A stretch of 64,000 nucleotides of DNA from Datisca glomerata (taxonomy: Eukaryota; Streptophyta; Magnoliopsida; Cucurbitales; Datiscaceae), in NCBI GenBank assembly GCA_003255025.1, contig QANY01000319.1:62001-126000 (forward strand), given 5' to 3'. The notes beneath the pieces were generated by a model. That model did not search any database and had not been told where the DNA came from. It saw only the letters and a list, made by a program, of their open reading frames with translations. Below, in pieces: positions 38,420-50,059 of the stretch (the first letter of the stretch is position 1; the number at the start of each line of letters is the position of its first letter). The position numbers were made by a program, and so were the translations under genes.

Positions 38420-38665
38420 ATGACTTAAGAACAGGAAAGGTCTTGAGAACGGAAAAGTCCTGAGAACGGAAAAAGTCTCGAGAATGGGAAAGTTCTGAGA
38501 CCGGGAAAAGTCTCGAGAACGGGAAAGTCCTGAGAACGTAAAAAGTTTCGAGAATGGGAAAATCCTGAGAACGGGAAAGTTTTCGAGAACAAGAAGGTCC
38601 TGAGACAAGAAAAAGTCTCGAGAACAGGAAAGTCTTGAAAACGGAAAAAGTCTTGACAATGGGAA
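38420..38665. repeat. Tandem repeat, 17-18 bp unit in about 35-bp dimers
   Basis: About thirteen copies alternate between GTCCTGAGAACGGGAAAA-like and GTCTCGAGAATGGGAAA-like units inside the non-autonomous element. The repeat creates long repetitive ORFs on - (Ser/Arg/Phe-rich), which are artefacts of the periodicity. Confidence 0.88.
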
Positions 38666-39171
38666 TGAAATTATCTTTGATGGCGGATGAAATTATCTTG
38701 ATGACAGAGAATTTTATGGTGGTTTTCATAGAGAAAAATAGATTATGTAGAACTGTAAGCTTCGGAAATTAAATTGTATTTATTGTAAGCTAAATACATG
38801 ACAAATCTTATATCATTATAAAGATATGGAAGTCTACGTTTTGTAGAATTTTACGGAAATCAATTCGGAGCTCTCAGTCAAAAGTTATGATACTTTTTTT
38901 TAGTAATGTTCAAAACTTGATTTGGAGCTCTTGAGAAAAAGTTATGACAATTTTCATGAAGGCTACTCATGAAAGCATATTATGCAGAATGATCAACTTT
39001 AGAAATTAAACTGTATTGATTGAAAGCCAAATACACGACGAATCTTATATCATCATAAAGATACATAAGTCTACTTATTGAAGAATTTTACGAAATTCAA
39101 TTTGGAGCTCTCAATCAAAACTTGTCACCCAATAACGTACAGGCTGTCAACTATCTCTCTTATTTGAAAAT

Positions 39172-39612
39172 GGAACTAAGGGCGTAAGTCCTTGGGAAGG
39201 GCAATTCATAAGTCCTACTCTCAGAAGGAACTAAAGGCATAAGTCATTGAGAGGGGCAATTCATAATTCCTACTCTCAGAATGAACTAAGAGCGTAAGTC
39301 CTTAGGAAGGACAATTTATAAGTTCTACTCTCAGAAGAAACTAAAGGCATAAGTCCTTGGGATGGGCAATTCATAAGTCCTACTCTCAGAAAGAACTAAG
39401 GGCATAAGTCCTTGGGTGGGGCAATTAATAAATCCTACTTTCAGAAGGAACTAAGGGCGTAAGTCTTTGGGAGTGACAATTCATAAGTCCTACTCTCAGA
39501 AGGAACTAAGGGTGTAAGTCCTTGGGAATGACAGTTCATAAGTTCTACTCTCAGAAGGAACTAAGGGCATAAGTCATTGGGAGGGGAATTTCATAAGTTC
39601 TACTCTCAGAAG
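39172..39612. repeat. 55-bp tandem repeat array
   Basis: About eight copies of a unit that begins GGAACTAAGGGCATAAGTCC and ends TACTCTCAGAA. The same unit recurs at 49150-49560 in the autonomous relative, so the array is part of the shared 3' untranslated region of this element family. Confidence 0.88.
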
Positions 39613-40075
39613 AAAATCAAAACGGGGTCATGGTTCCATGGAATGAGCCTAAGTTCTCGGGAGCATCTACATATGCCATTCTCAGAAGGAAATTGAATCG
39701 GGGCCATGGTTTCACTGAAGGAGCCTAAGTCATTGAGAGTGTATATGTACGACATTCTAAAAATGAAATTAAAATGGGGCCATGATTTCAATGAAGGACT
39801 CTAAGTTCTTAGGAGCGTCTATGTATGCCGTTCTCAGGAGGAAATCAAAATGGAGCTATGGTTCCACTAAAGGAGCCTAAGTCCTTGGGAGCGTCTATGT
39901 ACGCCGTTCTGAAAAGGAAATCAAAACGAGGCCATGGTTCCACGGAAGAAGCCTAAGTCCTTGACATCATCTACGTACGCCGTTCTCAGAAGGAAATCAA
40001 AATGGGTCTATGGTTTCACAGAAGGAGCCTAAATCATTGAGAATATTTACGAACATTGTTCTCGAAAGAAAATGT
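39612..40075. repeat. 75-bp tandem repeat array
   Basis: About six diverged copies of a unit containing GGGGCCATGGTTCCAC and GAGCCTAAGTCCTTGGGAGC. It follows directly on the 55-bp array and shares with it the TAAGTCCTTGGGAG core, so the longer unit probably arose from the shorter one. Confidence 0.8.
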
Positions 40076-40589
40076 CAGTTCATAAGTCCTACTCTCAGAA
40101 GGAACTAATGGAATAAGTCTTTGGGATGGGAAGTTTGTAAGTCACTCTCAAAGCAAAAATGAGGTCATGGTTCTTTATTTGAACCTAATCCCTCTTGAAA
40201 AGAAAACGAGGGAAGATTATAACGCATTCTCTCTAATGGAAGTTAAAGTCATATCCTCGAAAACGGATTTCACAACTGGAAAGATATTTATTTTCTAACA
40301 AAGATCGAAGTCACCAGAACGGATTCTAAGCTAGAATTGTTTGACAACAAATTCTAGTATGGAAACAACTATTCTCAAGAGAACTGGGAGGCAAAAATTT
40401 CTGAAGTGTGTAAGCACGAATTTCATTGACAGCTTGAAGTTGGTACAAGAACAGATTTGGATCTCCAAAATTTTGCTAGCCTTTGAAGAAATAATGAAAT
40501 ACAACAAAAATGGAGTTCAATAAAATAAAAATTGTGCAAACAAAGTGATTCTCAGCAGAAATACAAACTGAGAAAAGGAAAAAGGAAAA

Positions 40590-40820
40590 CGGGAGAAACT
40601 GTACCAATGAGTCCGTAGTAAGGGAAACGGGAAAAAGTTTACCAATGAATGTAGGATCTTAACGCACGAGAGAAGGACAAGAAAAATGAAGAAATGGGAG
40701 AAACTCTATCAATGAGCCCATATTGAAGAAAATGAGAAAACCTCGCCAATGAGCCCATAGTGACGAAAATGGAAAAAACTCTATCAATAAGCCCATAATA
40801 AAAAGAATGGAAAGACATTA
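40590..40820. repeat. Degenerate repeat with CAATGAGCCCATA core
   Basis: Four to five imperfect copies of a unit around 48-55 bp containing AACTCTATCAATGAGCCCAT, still inside the non-autonomous element and upstream of its right LTR. Confidence 0.65.
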
Positions 40821-41103
40821 CAACAAATGAGGGGAAAGTAATCATCATCGACAATGAGCTGGCAAAAAATTTATTTGACAAACGCAAAGAATTTGTGAAT
40901 GAGAATAAGAGAAAGTAACATCAGAAAGAAAAAAAAGAAGCCATCACTGATAGCGAACAACCAAAAAATTATTTGGAAAAATCACGTCGCATATTTTCAA
41001 GAAGCATGTAAAGACAAAAACGGGCAGATGTAACGTCAGAATAAGAAAGGACAAATCATTACACATCAACGAATAAAATTATGTTGAGTGTAATGGGGGC
41101 CAA

Positions 41104-41906
41104 TGAACAGGTAAAAAATACCCGCTGCCATGTGGATAAAAGAGACCTACCTAGGGCTCGCGACAAGCGGATGTAAAGCAAAAATGATTTATGGGCTAAA
41201 GTAATGAGACATTCATAAACAGAATGCTACCACTTCTAGAATGGGGAATCATCACTTCAAGAAACGGGGTCCATCACTTCAAGAAACGGGGTCCATCACT
41301 TCAAGAATGGGGGATCCATCACTTCTAGAACGAAGGACCATCACTTACGAAACGTGAAAGAACAACAGAAGGGGAAAATGGTTCATACCGACAATCAAGT
41401 GGCCGTAATTGATTGGGTAAGATGAAGTGACCCATACAAGAAAGATTGGTAGGCCACCAAGTGGTTCTGACTAATGGTCTTGGAACCACATGAAATCGTC
41501 AAGTGGCTGTGATTAAATTGGCAGCTGAGCGAGACAGATAGGAATTGAGAAAGAGAAAGGAAGAAGATCCCATCAGCCGAAAACATTGGGGGGTGATCAC
41601 CCCCTTTTATCTTTATTATTATTATTATTATTGTAAGACCTATAAGTACAGGCTCATGTAAAATAAAATAAGAAGAGAGACAACCCAAGAAAACCTTTAC
41701 TAAATGCATTGCCTTTTTCATCTTCTCTCATCATCAACTGTGTAAAAACATTTACATAAGTGAATATCAATCATCTCCTCGTGGTTTTTCTTTCCTTTAA
41801 GGATTTTTCACGTAAATCATGGTGCCTTCATTCTCTCACTCTTTCTCTAAATTATTATCTTGTTTATTCATTCGTAAAGGGTTCCCCATACCGAAAATCC
41901 TTTACA
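41104..41906 (+). repeat. Right LTR of the non-autonomous Tat element
   Basis: Starts TGAACAGGTAAAAAATACCC and ends CCTTTACA. Includes a short tandem run CATCACTTCAAGAAACGGGG (41250-41320). The G-box seen in the other LTRs is mutated here (CCATGTGG). Confidence 0.75.
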
Positions 41907-41984
41907 AACACCATGGGGTGTTATGGCCCAAAGAATTATTTGTGTCAAAGAATATTCGAAACATGAGCTAGTGGAAACAAAACT

Positions 41985-42807
41985 TTTAAATCTGAAACCT
42001 TCATAGCTCAACCAACTCATGTATGTCAACTCAAACATGCTTTTTATGGACTAAAACCGGCCCTAGAGCTTGGTTTGATTGTCTTAGTGAATTTTTTGTA
42101 AATCTTGTTTTTTTGCGGTACTGCCAATCCATTTTTGTTTATTTTTCATTCTAATTTCGGACTTGATTCTCCTCTATGTTGATGATATATTTATTATAAG
42201 TGAGAACCTGATTCGTATTCATTGACTTATTAATCGACTAGGTCAAGTGTTTTCAATTAAGGATTTGAGATTTCTTCATTATTGTCTTGTTATAGAAGTA
42301 CAACAATTTTCCCAAGACTTGTTTCTTTGTCAATCCAGATATGCTAACGATCTTTTCACACAAGCATAGATGAGATCATGTAAGCCATTCCAACACTATG
42401 GCTCTGAAAGGTAGAAACTTTCACGTAGGTGATACTTTATATGTTGATCATTTTCAATGTAGAATAGACGATGGAAGTCATCAGTATTTGACTTTTACAC
42501 ATCCTCATATATCTTATAGTGCGACTTTATGTGTCAATTTATGCATGCTCCAACTCTTTCCAATTACAAAATCGTAAAACATATTTTATGTTATATTTGT
42601 GGCAGCACTCATTATGGATACGCATACTTGAATCAAACACTCTTTGTCATTGTGGTTTTTCTGATGCTGATTGGGCTGATTGTCCAACTACTTGAAAATC
42701 CACATATGGTTTTTGCACTTTCTTATGCATCAATTGTATTTCTTAGAGTGCCAAGAAGCAACCCACAGAGGCTCGTTCTAATGCTGAAGCTAAGTAGTCA
42801 TTCTATA
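41985..42807 (+). pseudogene. Ty1/copia pol, reverse transcriptase to RNase H, 5' part
   Basis: Conceptual translation shows PTHVCQLKHAFYGLKPA, then the copia polymerase motif LLYVDD near 42173-42200, and at 42655-42790 DADWADCPTT, KSTYGFCTF and ARSNAEA of copia RNase H. Several stops and frameshifts are present. The reading stops at 42807, where an LTR begins, and resumes at 53008. Confidence 0.85.
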
Positions 42808-43619
42808 TGAACGAGTAAAAAATATCCACTGCCACGTGGACGGGGGGATATACCTAAGGGCTCTCGGAAAGCGGTAGAAATGCAGAAACAGGTTACGATG
42901 CTGAAGTCGTGAGACACTCGTAAATAGATGGGAATGATCAACACCTCAAGAACTAGAATCAGTACCTCAAGAATGGGGATCGGCACCTTAAGAACGGGAA
43001 ATAGCATTAGAATAGGAAAATGTGACTATTTAACATGATCTGACGGACGGGGGACCCATGCCTTCAAGAATGGGAAAAGACTAAAGGGACCCATTCCTCC
43101 AAAAAAGGATTCTGGGACTCAAAGAATTGACCGTGAACGGGTAAGGCACTCACTGAACTGTGCAAGAATGGGAACGAATGAAAGGGATCCGAAGTGACAA
43201 TCAAATTACATGATTGATTAGGTAGCTGGATGACTTGAACGAGACATGATGGCAAGCCACTAGTGGCTACGACTGGCTGGCTTGAACCATAAGAAATCAC
43301 AAAGTGATTATGAATGATTGGTGGCTGAATGAGACAAATGGAAATGACAAATAAGGGAGGGAAAAGGGCCATACTCGGCAGGGATATCTCCTCCATTTTT
43401 ATTACTATTCTAATCAATTCATGTAAATTAGGAAGCCTATTTAAAGGCCAGTGTATTAAGTGAAACTCAGACATTCAGTACTACCCAAGCATATATAACT
43501 CAGAGCATTTCCTCCCTACAATATCTTGATCTTAAACTCTCTCTCAATAATAATCATATAAGTCTACCCTTATCAATACTTCTCCACTTAATTCCTGATT
43601 AGCAGAAAAAATTATTACA
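42808..43619 (+). repeat. Left LTR of the Tat element
   Basis: Starts TGAACGAGTAAAAAATATCC and ends TTATTACA. Carries a G-box CCACGTGG at 42832-42839. Aligns with 52273-53007. Confidence 0.85.
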
Positions 43620-43683
43620 TTTTGGTGTTCTTGTTGAGAGTTGAGAGAAAAGCTCAAAAGACCCACTCTAGAAAGCCATAAAC

Positions 43684-45080
43684 ATGTCTAGAACAAGATC
43701 CAATGTAGCTTTAAATGGAGACAACATGACCAGAAATGAAGATGAGCTTGTAGATCAACCAACCCACCCTAAATGGGATGCATGAGATGGAACGGAAGAA
43801 CACTGAAGCAATGCATAATGCATGGCAGAACGTACAAGATCAGATCAACACACTAAAACAAGAACTCGTGAAAGCATGGGTAGTGGTCAACCAACGGGTG
43901 AATGATGACCAACGGGAAAATGATGATGAACAGGAAAGCCACTATGGGGGCATTCGTTGGGGCGGAAGGCAAGGAGACTACGAGAACAGTAAAAACATGT
44001 GACGGGAAGAAGAAGTCCAGTTGCAAAACCCTACAAAGGAAGCTACGGGAGAGGCTCAGCAATCCTGAGTCATGTCAAAAGAAGCGATAGAATAACCGTT
44101 CGACCAAAAGATGATGGAAATAAGAAATCTCAAGAGTATGGAAAAAATTGACATTGAATCTCTTATCCAGACGTTGTTAAGCCTAGAATTCCTAGCAGCA
44201 CCCATACCCAAAAAATTCGCTACTCACAGATTCAAATGCTACGAAGGAAAGACCGATCCCGTAGGCCATCTTCGACGATTCAAACAAGACATGGCGCTGT
44301 ACCAACACGATGACAAGTTGATGTGAAAAATGTTACCCACCAATGTAGACAGGATGAATTTATAGTGGTATCACTCCTCGCCAATGCACGTGATCACAAA
44401 CTTCGCCATTATGTCCTCCGTTTTCATAGAACAATACTTTACATATCGTACCATCATGGAAGACTCAGAACACCTAATGGAAATCTCTACCAAGGAAAGG
44501 GAGTCCCTGCAGGAGTACACTCATCGATTTTAAGGATGAAATGGCCAAGGTCGAGAACCGCGATGATCGATTCACCAGATTAGCCTTCCGATAAGGTCTG
44601 GACCTAGAGTCATATTTTTTCGAGGGTCTGTTCAAGGAGAAGCCGCACTCTATGGCAGATGTTTTCCAATGGGAGCATGCCTATATTACCATGGAGGAAG
44701 AGAATATGATATTCAAAGAACAGCTAAACGGAAAAAAGAAGAATCCCGGAAGCGGGAAAGAAGTATAAGACCTGAAAGAAGGAAGCATGACGAAATAGAA
44801 AGAACATATGGGAGGAAAGTCCAATAAGAGATGAATACGTACCAGTGGTGAAATTTTGATAGAATCCACCCAAGGGATAAAATCTACAACCGTTGACCAT
44901 CCCGATCAACTAAATACTGGAGACAATTAAAGATAAACCTTGACTAAAAAGGCCGGTCCCGTCTACAAAGGAACCTAGCTACAAAGATAAAGATAAATAT
45001 TGCTCTTATCATAAGAGCAACGGGCATTACATACAAGACTGTTCCAACTCAAATACTATATTGAACAGCTAATCAAAGAA
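43684..45080 (+). pseudogene. gag of the Tat element
   Basis: Begins MSRTRSNVA at 43684, followed by a coiled-coil-like MHEMERKN... segment from 43778 and a Retrotrans_gag-like stretch near 44111-44320 (APIPKKFATHRFKCYEGKTD, HLRRFKQDM). A zinc-knuckle-like CSYHKSNGHYIQDC lies near 44999-45050. Interrupted by at least five stops and several frame changes. Confidence 0.8.
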
Positions 45081-45220
45081 GGGTACCTTAGCTAATTTAT
45101 GAAGAAAGATGAACAGAAATGTGAAACTGAGAAAGACAGTCGAGAAGAAGACATGAGAGATAAGGGAAAGTAGCCCATCTGCATCGTCGATACAGTTATA
45201 GCATTAACCGAGTAAGAGGG

Positions 45221-45733
45221 ATGGCAAGAAAGGAAAGGAAGATATACTGCAAGGGGCCAATGGTAGAAAGACATCAACATAAGTCCTCAAACGACAACGG
45301 GGATTCACCGCTAGTGTTCAATTACTCCGATCTGGAACACGACAGACACCACAAAGATGCCCTCGTCATTTTAATACAAGTTGGCAAATGCTCATTGAGT
45401 AGGGTCTTGGTGGACGATGGGAGCGCAGTGAACATCCTATATCGAGCAACAATGGAGAAAATATCCATGGGAGGTCAAAATTTGCAAGGGACTTTGCAAT
45501 CGTTGATCGGTTTCAACAGAGCCATCAACTACTCAAAAGGAACTCTAACTCTCCCGGTGATCGCAGATTCGTTTAGCCATATGATCGAGTTATTGGTACT
45601 GGGAACAACTTACCCATACAATGAAATCCTGGGGAGGACCTGGCTCCACAGAATGAAGGCTGTACCCTCAACATTCAACCAAGTGTTGAAGTACCCGTCA
45701 CCAGAGGGAGTGAAAACAATAAGAGGAGACTAG
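45221..45733 (+). pseudogene. Retroviral-type aspartic protease of the Tat element
   Basis: The longest open stretch of the element, 170 codons. It contains the protease active-site region VLVDDGSAVNILY, where D-[DG]-S corresponds to the D-T/S-G triad, and downstream the conserved YNEILGRTWLHRMKAVPST. Homologous to the fragment on - at 57754-58143. Confidence 0.85.
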
Positions 45734-46114
45734 CAAGTGGCTCGCATCTGTTCAGTGACCACTTTAGAATCTATAAAGAAAAAGGCTATGGAGAAGGGCG
45801 AAGGAATAAGACCCGCAGATCTATAGCAATCACATAAAGATGGGCAAGATGACCTGATGTACGAGGCATGCGAGGAAACAGAGCCCGTATGTTTAGAAGA
45901 AGGAACCCAAAAGATGACCAACGTTGGTGCTCGTCTCGAGAAAAATGAGAAAAGGAAGTTGATAGAATTTCTAAGGGAAAATATAGATGTATTTGCAGTG
46001 GCGGCACGGGAGATGCCCGACATTCCAGAAAGATCATTTGCCATAAGTTGAACACGGATCCCACTGTGAAACCTATGAAACAAGGGAAGAGAAGCTTCAC
46101 TCCTAAATAGAATC

Positions 46115-46620
46115 AAGTGATCAAAGAGGAGGTTGAGAAGCACTTGACAACGAATTTCATCAGAGAAGTAAACTACCCCGAATGGCTAGCTATCTTAGTG
46201 ATGGTACGAAAGAAGAACGGGAAGTGGAGGATCTGTGTCGACTTCATTAACCTAAACAAGGTGTGCCCTAAAGACGGATACCCGCTTTATTAACCAAGGA
46301 TAGATCAAATGTTAGATGCCACTTCAGGGCGTGAACTGCTTACCTTCATGGATGCTTTATCAGGTTACAATCAGGTTAAAATGTTCTAATCCGATCAGGA
46401 AAAAACCTCTTTCATTACTGAGTACGGCGTCTATTGCTACAAAGTCATGCCATTTGATCTAAACAATGCAGGTGCAACTTATCAAAGGCTTAACAAAGTC
46501 TTCTGTGAGCAGATTAGAAAGAATATGAAAGTCTATGTTGATAACATGCTGGTAAAAGTAAGAAGCATGAAGACCACATTCAGGGCCTTGAAGAAACCTT
46601 CTTTATTCTAAGGCGAAATT
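46115..46620 (+). pseudogene. Reverse transcriptase of the Tat element
   Basis: Recognisable segments are NYPEWLAILVMVRKKNGKWR, CVDFINLNKVCPKDGYPL, TFMDALSGYNQ and GATYQRLNKVF. The catalytic box reads YVDNMLVK near 46531-46556, with Asn in place of the second Asp, and stops interrupt the frame (46292 region, 46387 region). It cannot be active. Confidence 0.88.
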
Positions 46621-46899
46621 CCATGAAGTTGAACCCGGAGAAGTGCGCTTTTGGAGTGGTGGCGGGAAAGTTCCTTGGATACCTAATTACATAACGGAGA
46701 ATCAAAGTTAACTCAAACCAAATAAAGGAGAGAAATGAGGTCCCCGCTGAACCTCAAAAAAATCTAAGGGTTAACGAGAAGACTCCCTACTCTAAACAGG
46801 TTCATCTCTTGATCAACACATAGATGCAAGCCTTTCTTCGAGAGGTTGTAGAAAAACTCCATGAGCGACTGAAATAAAGACTGCGAAGAAGCCTTTGCC

Positions 46900-47260
46900 A
46901 AGGTTAATGAGTACCTAACGACTCCCCCTTACTCTCTAAACCTACTTTCGATGAGCAACGTTTGTTATAGCCGTCTCCACGGGGGAAGTCAATGCAATAC
47001 TCATCAAAGAAGAGGAAAGAAAACAGAAACCTGTATACTTTATGAGTAAAAGTCTCGTAGCAGCGGAGACGATATAAACGAATGGAGAAACTAGCACTGG
47101 CCATTGTAACTGCGGCATGTAAACTAATGACTTATTTCCAAGCCCACAACATCAATTTATTAACCGATTCTCCCATTAAAAGCATTATACACTCGAGTGG
47201 AGGTAAGCAATAAATTAGAAAAATGGTCAATTGAGCTAAGCCAGTATGACATCAGTTACG
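46900..47260 (+). pseudogene. Ty3-type RNase H of the Tat element
   Basis: Weak remains of the RNase H fused to reverse transcriptase, best seen as LALAIVTAACKLMTYFQAHN and LLTDSPIKSIIH near 47085-47195. Stops and frame changes are frequent. Confidence 0.65.
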
Positions 47261-47364
47261 AACCCTAAATTTCAATAAAAGGGTAGGCGTTAGCGGATTT
47301 CATAACAGACTTCACAGAAGGCGAAGTTGAATGGGAACCCCACCAAATGGGAGAAAATAGAACT

Positions 47365-47700
47365 TGAAAACTCTTTGTTGATGGTACATCAAATAGTAGA
47401 GGAGCAAGAGCAGGGGCAGTAGTACAAACTCCCTTTGGAGAAATATTGGAACACTCTATCTCCTTCGAGTTCAATGCGTCAAATAATGAAGTAGAGTATG
47501 AAGCACTGATTAGGGGAGTATCCCTGCTGCGGGAATATGAGGTAACTAATGTTAAAATTTTCTGTGATTCCATGTTGATTGTGAAGCAGGTTATGGACAA
47601 ATACGTAGTAAAAGATGAACGGATGATAAATTATTTACGATGGGCAAACAATATTCTCAGCTCGCTAAAAAAATATGAGATCCAACAAATTTTGAACTGA
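47365..47700 (+). pseudogene. Second (archaeal-type) RNase H of the Tat element
   Basis: Mostly open frame containing LFVDGTSNSRGARAGAVV, FNASNNEVEYEALIRGVSLL and IFCDSMLIVKQV. The Asp, Glu and Asp of an RNase H active site are visible (FVDG, NEVEYEAL, FCDS). An extra RNase H between RT-RH and integrase is the known hallmark of Tat-lineage elements. Confidence 0.85.
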
Positions 47701-47939
47701 CAAAGAACACGCTGATGCCCTGGAAAATCTAGAATCTTCATTACGATTCCCCTGCAAATGGAACGTCCCCGTAGAAATTCTAAAGGAGCTAAGCATCTCA
47801 CTCCCGTAGAGTAATGTGGCTGAAGTAGAAGTTGAATGGGAACCTAGTTGGTAGGGCTACATAATCCGCTTACTTAAAGAAAGAATACTTCCTAATGATA
47901 AACTACTTGTCAAAAAGGTGTAACAACGGGGTGCCAGGT

Positions 47940-49065
47940 ATATGATGCTTAATGAGGTATTATATAAGCAAATCTATACAAGACCGTACCTAAAGTTTCT
48001 ACGAGAAAAGGAGGCCCATTATGTATTAACGGAAATTCATGAGGGCATATGTGGAAGCCACACTTGGGGCATATCACTAGTCCATAAAGTCATGAATGAA
48101 GGATACTACTAGCCCCAAATGCATCAGGATGCCAAACAATATGCGAAAAGGTGCGACAAGTGTCAACATTTTGCACCGTAGCAAAAATGTCCCCTAGAGA
48201 ACTCAAAACTGTGGCTAGTCCTTGGCCATCATTTAATGGGCCTTGAACATTGTTGGGACACTCTCCATGGAACCTGCCCAGCAGCGTGTTTTATCGGTAA
48301 CAACGGATTATTTTACTAAGTGAATTGAGGCTGAAGCTTTTGCTAGAATCCGTGAGGAAGAAGTAAAATGGTTCCTATGAAAAAATTAGATGTGCAGGTA
48401 CGGGATCCCCCAGATCCTAGTATCTGACAACGAACTTCAATTCACCGAAAACTTAGTAAGAATATTTTGTGAAGATCTGAAGGCCACAACTCAGTTTTTC
48501 ACGCCTTTCTACCCTTAAGGGAACACGCAAGCAGAAAGATCAAACCGGGTCATACTTGACAACCTGAAAAAACGGCTAGAATTCACAAGAGGAAAATGGG
48601 TGGAAGAGCTACTCAGATTCTTATGGGCAAATAGAACGACCCCGAGGGAGACAACATGAGAAACCCCGTTCGCATTAGCATACACAGTGGAAGCTGTCAT
48701 TTTCATAGAAATTGGAAGTCCTACCATCAGATCCGAGCTAAATGAACAATAAAATGGAGAACTCCAAAGAAACGACATTGATGAACAAAGGGAAAAAGAG
48801 AAGTGGTCCTGATCAGAATGGCCCATTACAATAAGAAAAGGAGATCTTATTTCTGGAAGAAAGTAAGGACGAGAATTCCAAACAGGAGACATGGTCCTTA
48901 GAAAATCTTTCAAATAAAAGGGAAGCTCGGGCCAACATGGGAGAGACCATACATCATCAACAAAATAGAAGAAAACGGCTATTACCACTTGGAAATAGAA
49001 GAGGGAACGAAATTGCAGAAACCATGGAACGTAATCCATCTGAGAAATTATTTTGTGTAAAAAAC
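47940..49065 (+). pseudogene. Integrase of the Tat element
   Basis: The HHCC zinc region is visible at 48020-48180 (EIHEGICGSHT, HKVMNEGYY, CDKCQHFA). Catalytic core pieces are VTTDYFTK near 48297, SDNELQFT near 48425 and the helix [14 protein letters not shown] near 48605. The C-terminal end is PWNVIHLRNYF near 49020-49060. Multiple stops. Confidence 0.82.
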
Positions 49066-49149
49066 GTAAAAAATTCATTATAATGAGACATCTTTCCCGT
49101 GGTTTTCCCCCGCAAGGGTTTTCCACGTAAAAACAATGGCGCTAATCTT

Positions 49150-49570
49150 CTCCCCCTCATTTGAATCATTACTAAACAGAATTAAAGGCATAAAAAGTCC
49201 TTGGGAGAAGAAGTTCATAAGTTTTACTCTCAGAAGGAACTAATGGCATAAAAGGTCCTTGGAAGGGGCAATTCATAAGTCCTACTTCTAGAAGGAACCA
49301 AGGGCATAAAAGGTCATTGAGATGGATAGTTCATAAGTCATACTCTCAGAAAAATTAGGGCATGAAAAGTCCTTGAGATGGGTAGTTCATAAGTCCTATT
49401 CTCAGAAGGAACTAAGGGCATGGATAGTCCTTGAGAAGGGAGCTCATAAGTCATACTCTCAGAATGAACTAAGGTCATAAAAAGTCATTGGGAGGGGCAG
49501 TTCATAAGTCCCACTCAGAGAAAAAACTAGGGGCATGAAAAGCCCTTAAGCCCTACTCTAAAAGAAAAAA
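49150..49570. repeat. 55-57 bp tandem array downstream of integrase
   Basis: Seven to eight copies of a unit with GGAACTAAGGGCATAAAA, GTCCTTGGGAGGGGCA and CATAAGTCCTACTCTCAG. It is the same family as 39172-39612. Tandem repeats in the long 3' untranslated region are known from Tat/Ogre-type elements. Confidence 0.85.
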
Positions 49571-50059
49571 TAAACTAAAAAGGAAAAACTATGGAAGCAG
49601 GAAACTCCAACGTACCCGCTTGCGATAAAAGGGAACGAAATTCCAACCTCGACAGATGAAAAGTATAAACGGCCAAAATGGATAAACATACTCTTGCCTA
49701 GGCATTCCTTAAAAAAACCTCCGAGTGTTTAAAGGACTAAGTAGTTGGTAATTTTACTTAAATGTCTGAAAAGTTAACCATGGAAACTGTTAAAAAGTAT
49801 CTTTTATTGCTTATGGAAATTCATTACACAGTCAAGAAGGCTAGAGAAAATTGATTGGTTTATACTAAGTGTTAAGACTAAAGGAAATGACAAACCATAT
49901 TGAAGAAATGAGTCATTTCATTGAAAAGCGAAAAATTACAAAATCATTTCAAAGGAAAAAGAAGAGAAAAGTACAAGAAGATGAAAAGTGCGAGAAAAGG
50001 AAAGAGGAAAAAATTCTAAGTTTCCACGTCTCGAGAGTAGCATCAGCGACCGCTTCAGT

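Larger units (their letters stand above)
37364..41906 (+). mobile_element. Non-autonomous Tat-type Ty3/gypsy element (LTRs plus tandem repeats)
   Basis: Two related LTRs (37364-38105 and 41104-41906) enclose a 3 kb interior without pol. The interior starts with a primer-binding-like TTTTGGTGCTCTCGTTGA, a short gag start (MPKTKSNVP..., ATG at 38158, stop at 38227) and then tandem-repeat arrays. Its leader, gag start and repeats match the full-length element at 42808-53007, so it looks like a deletion derivative mobilised by such a partner. A purine-rich tract (41091-41103) precedes the right LTR. No target-site duplication is visible and the left LTR start has a small deletion. Confidence 0.75.

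Noticed and set aside
38031..38729. 232-codon and overlapping ORFs on - with Ser/Arg/Phe repeats
   Set aside because: Translation of the 17-18 bp tandem repeat, whose period keeps the frame open; not a protein gene.
48515..49169. 203-codon ORF on - in the integrase region
   Set aside because: Antisense shadow of the Tat integrase remains.
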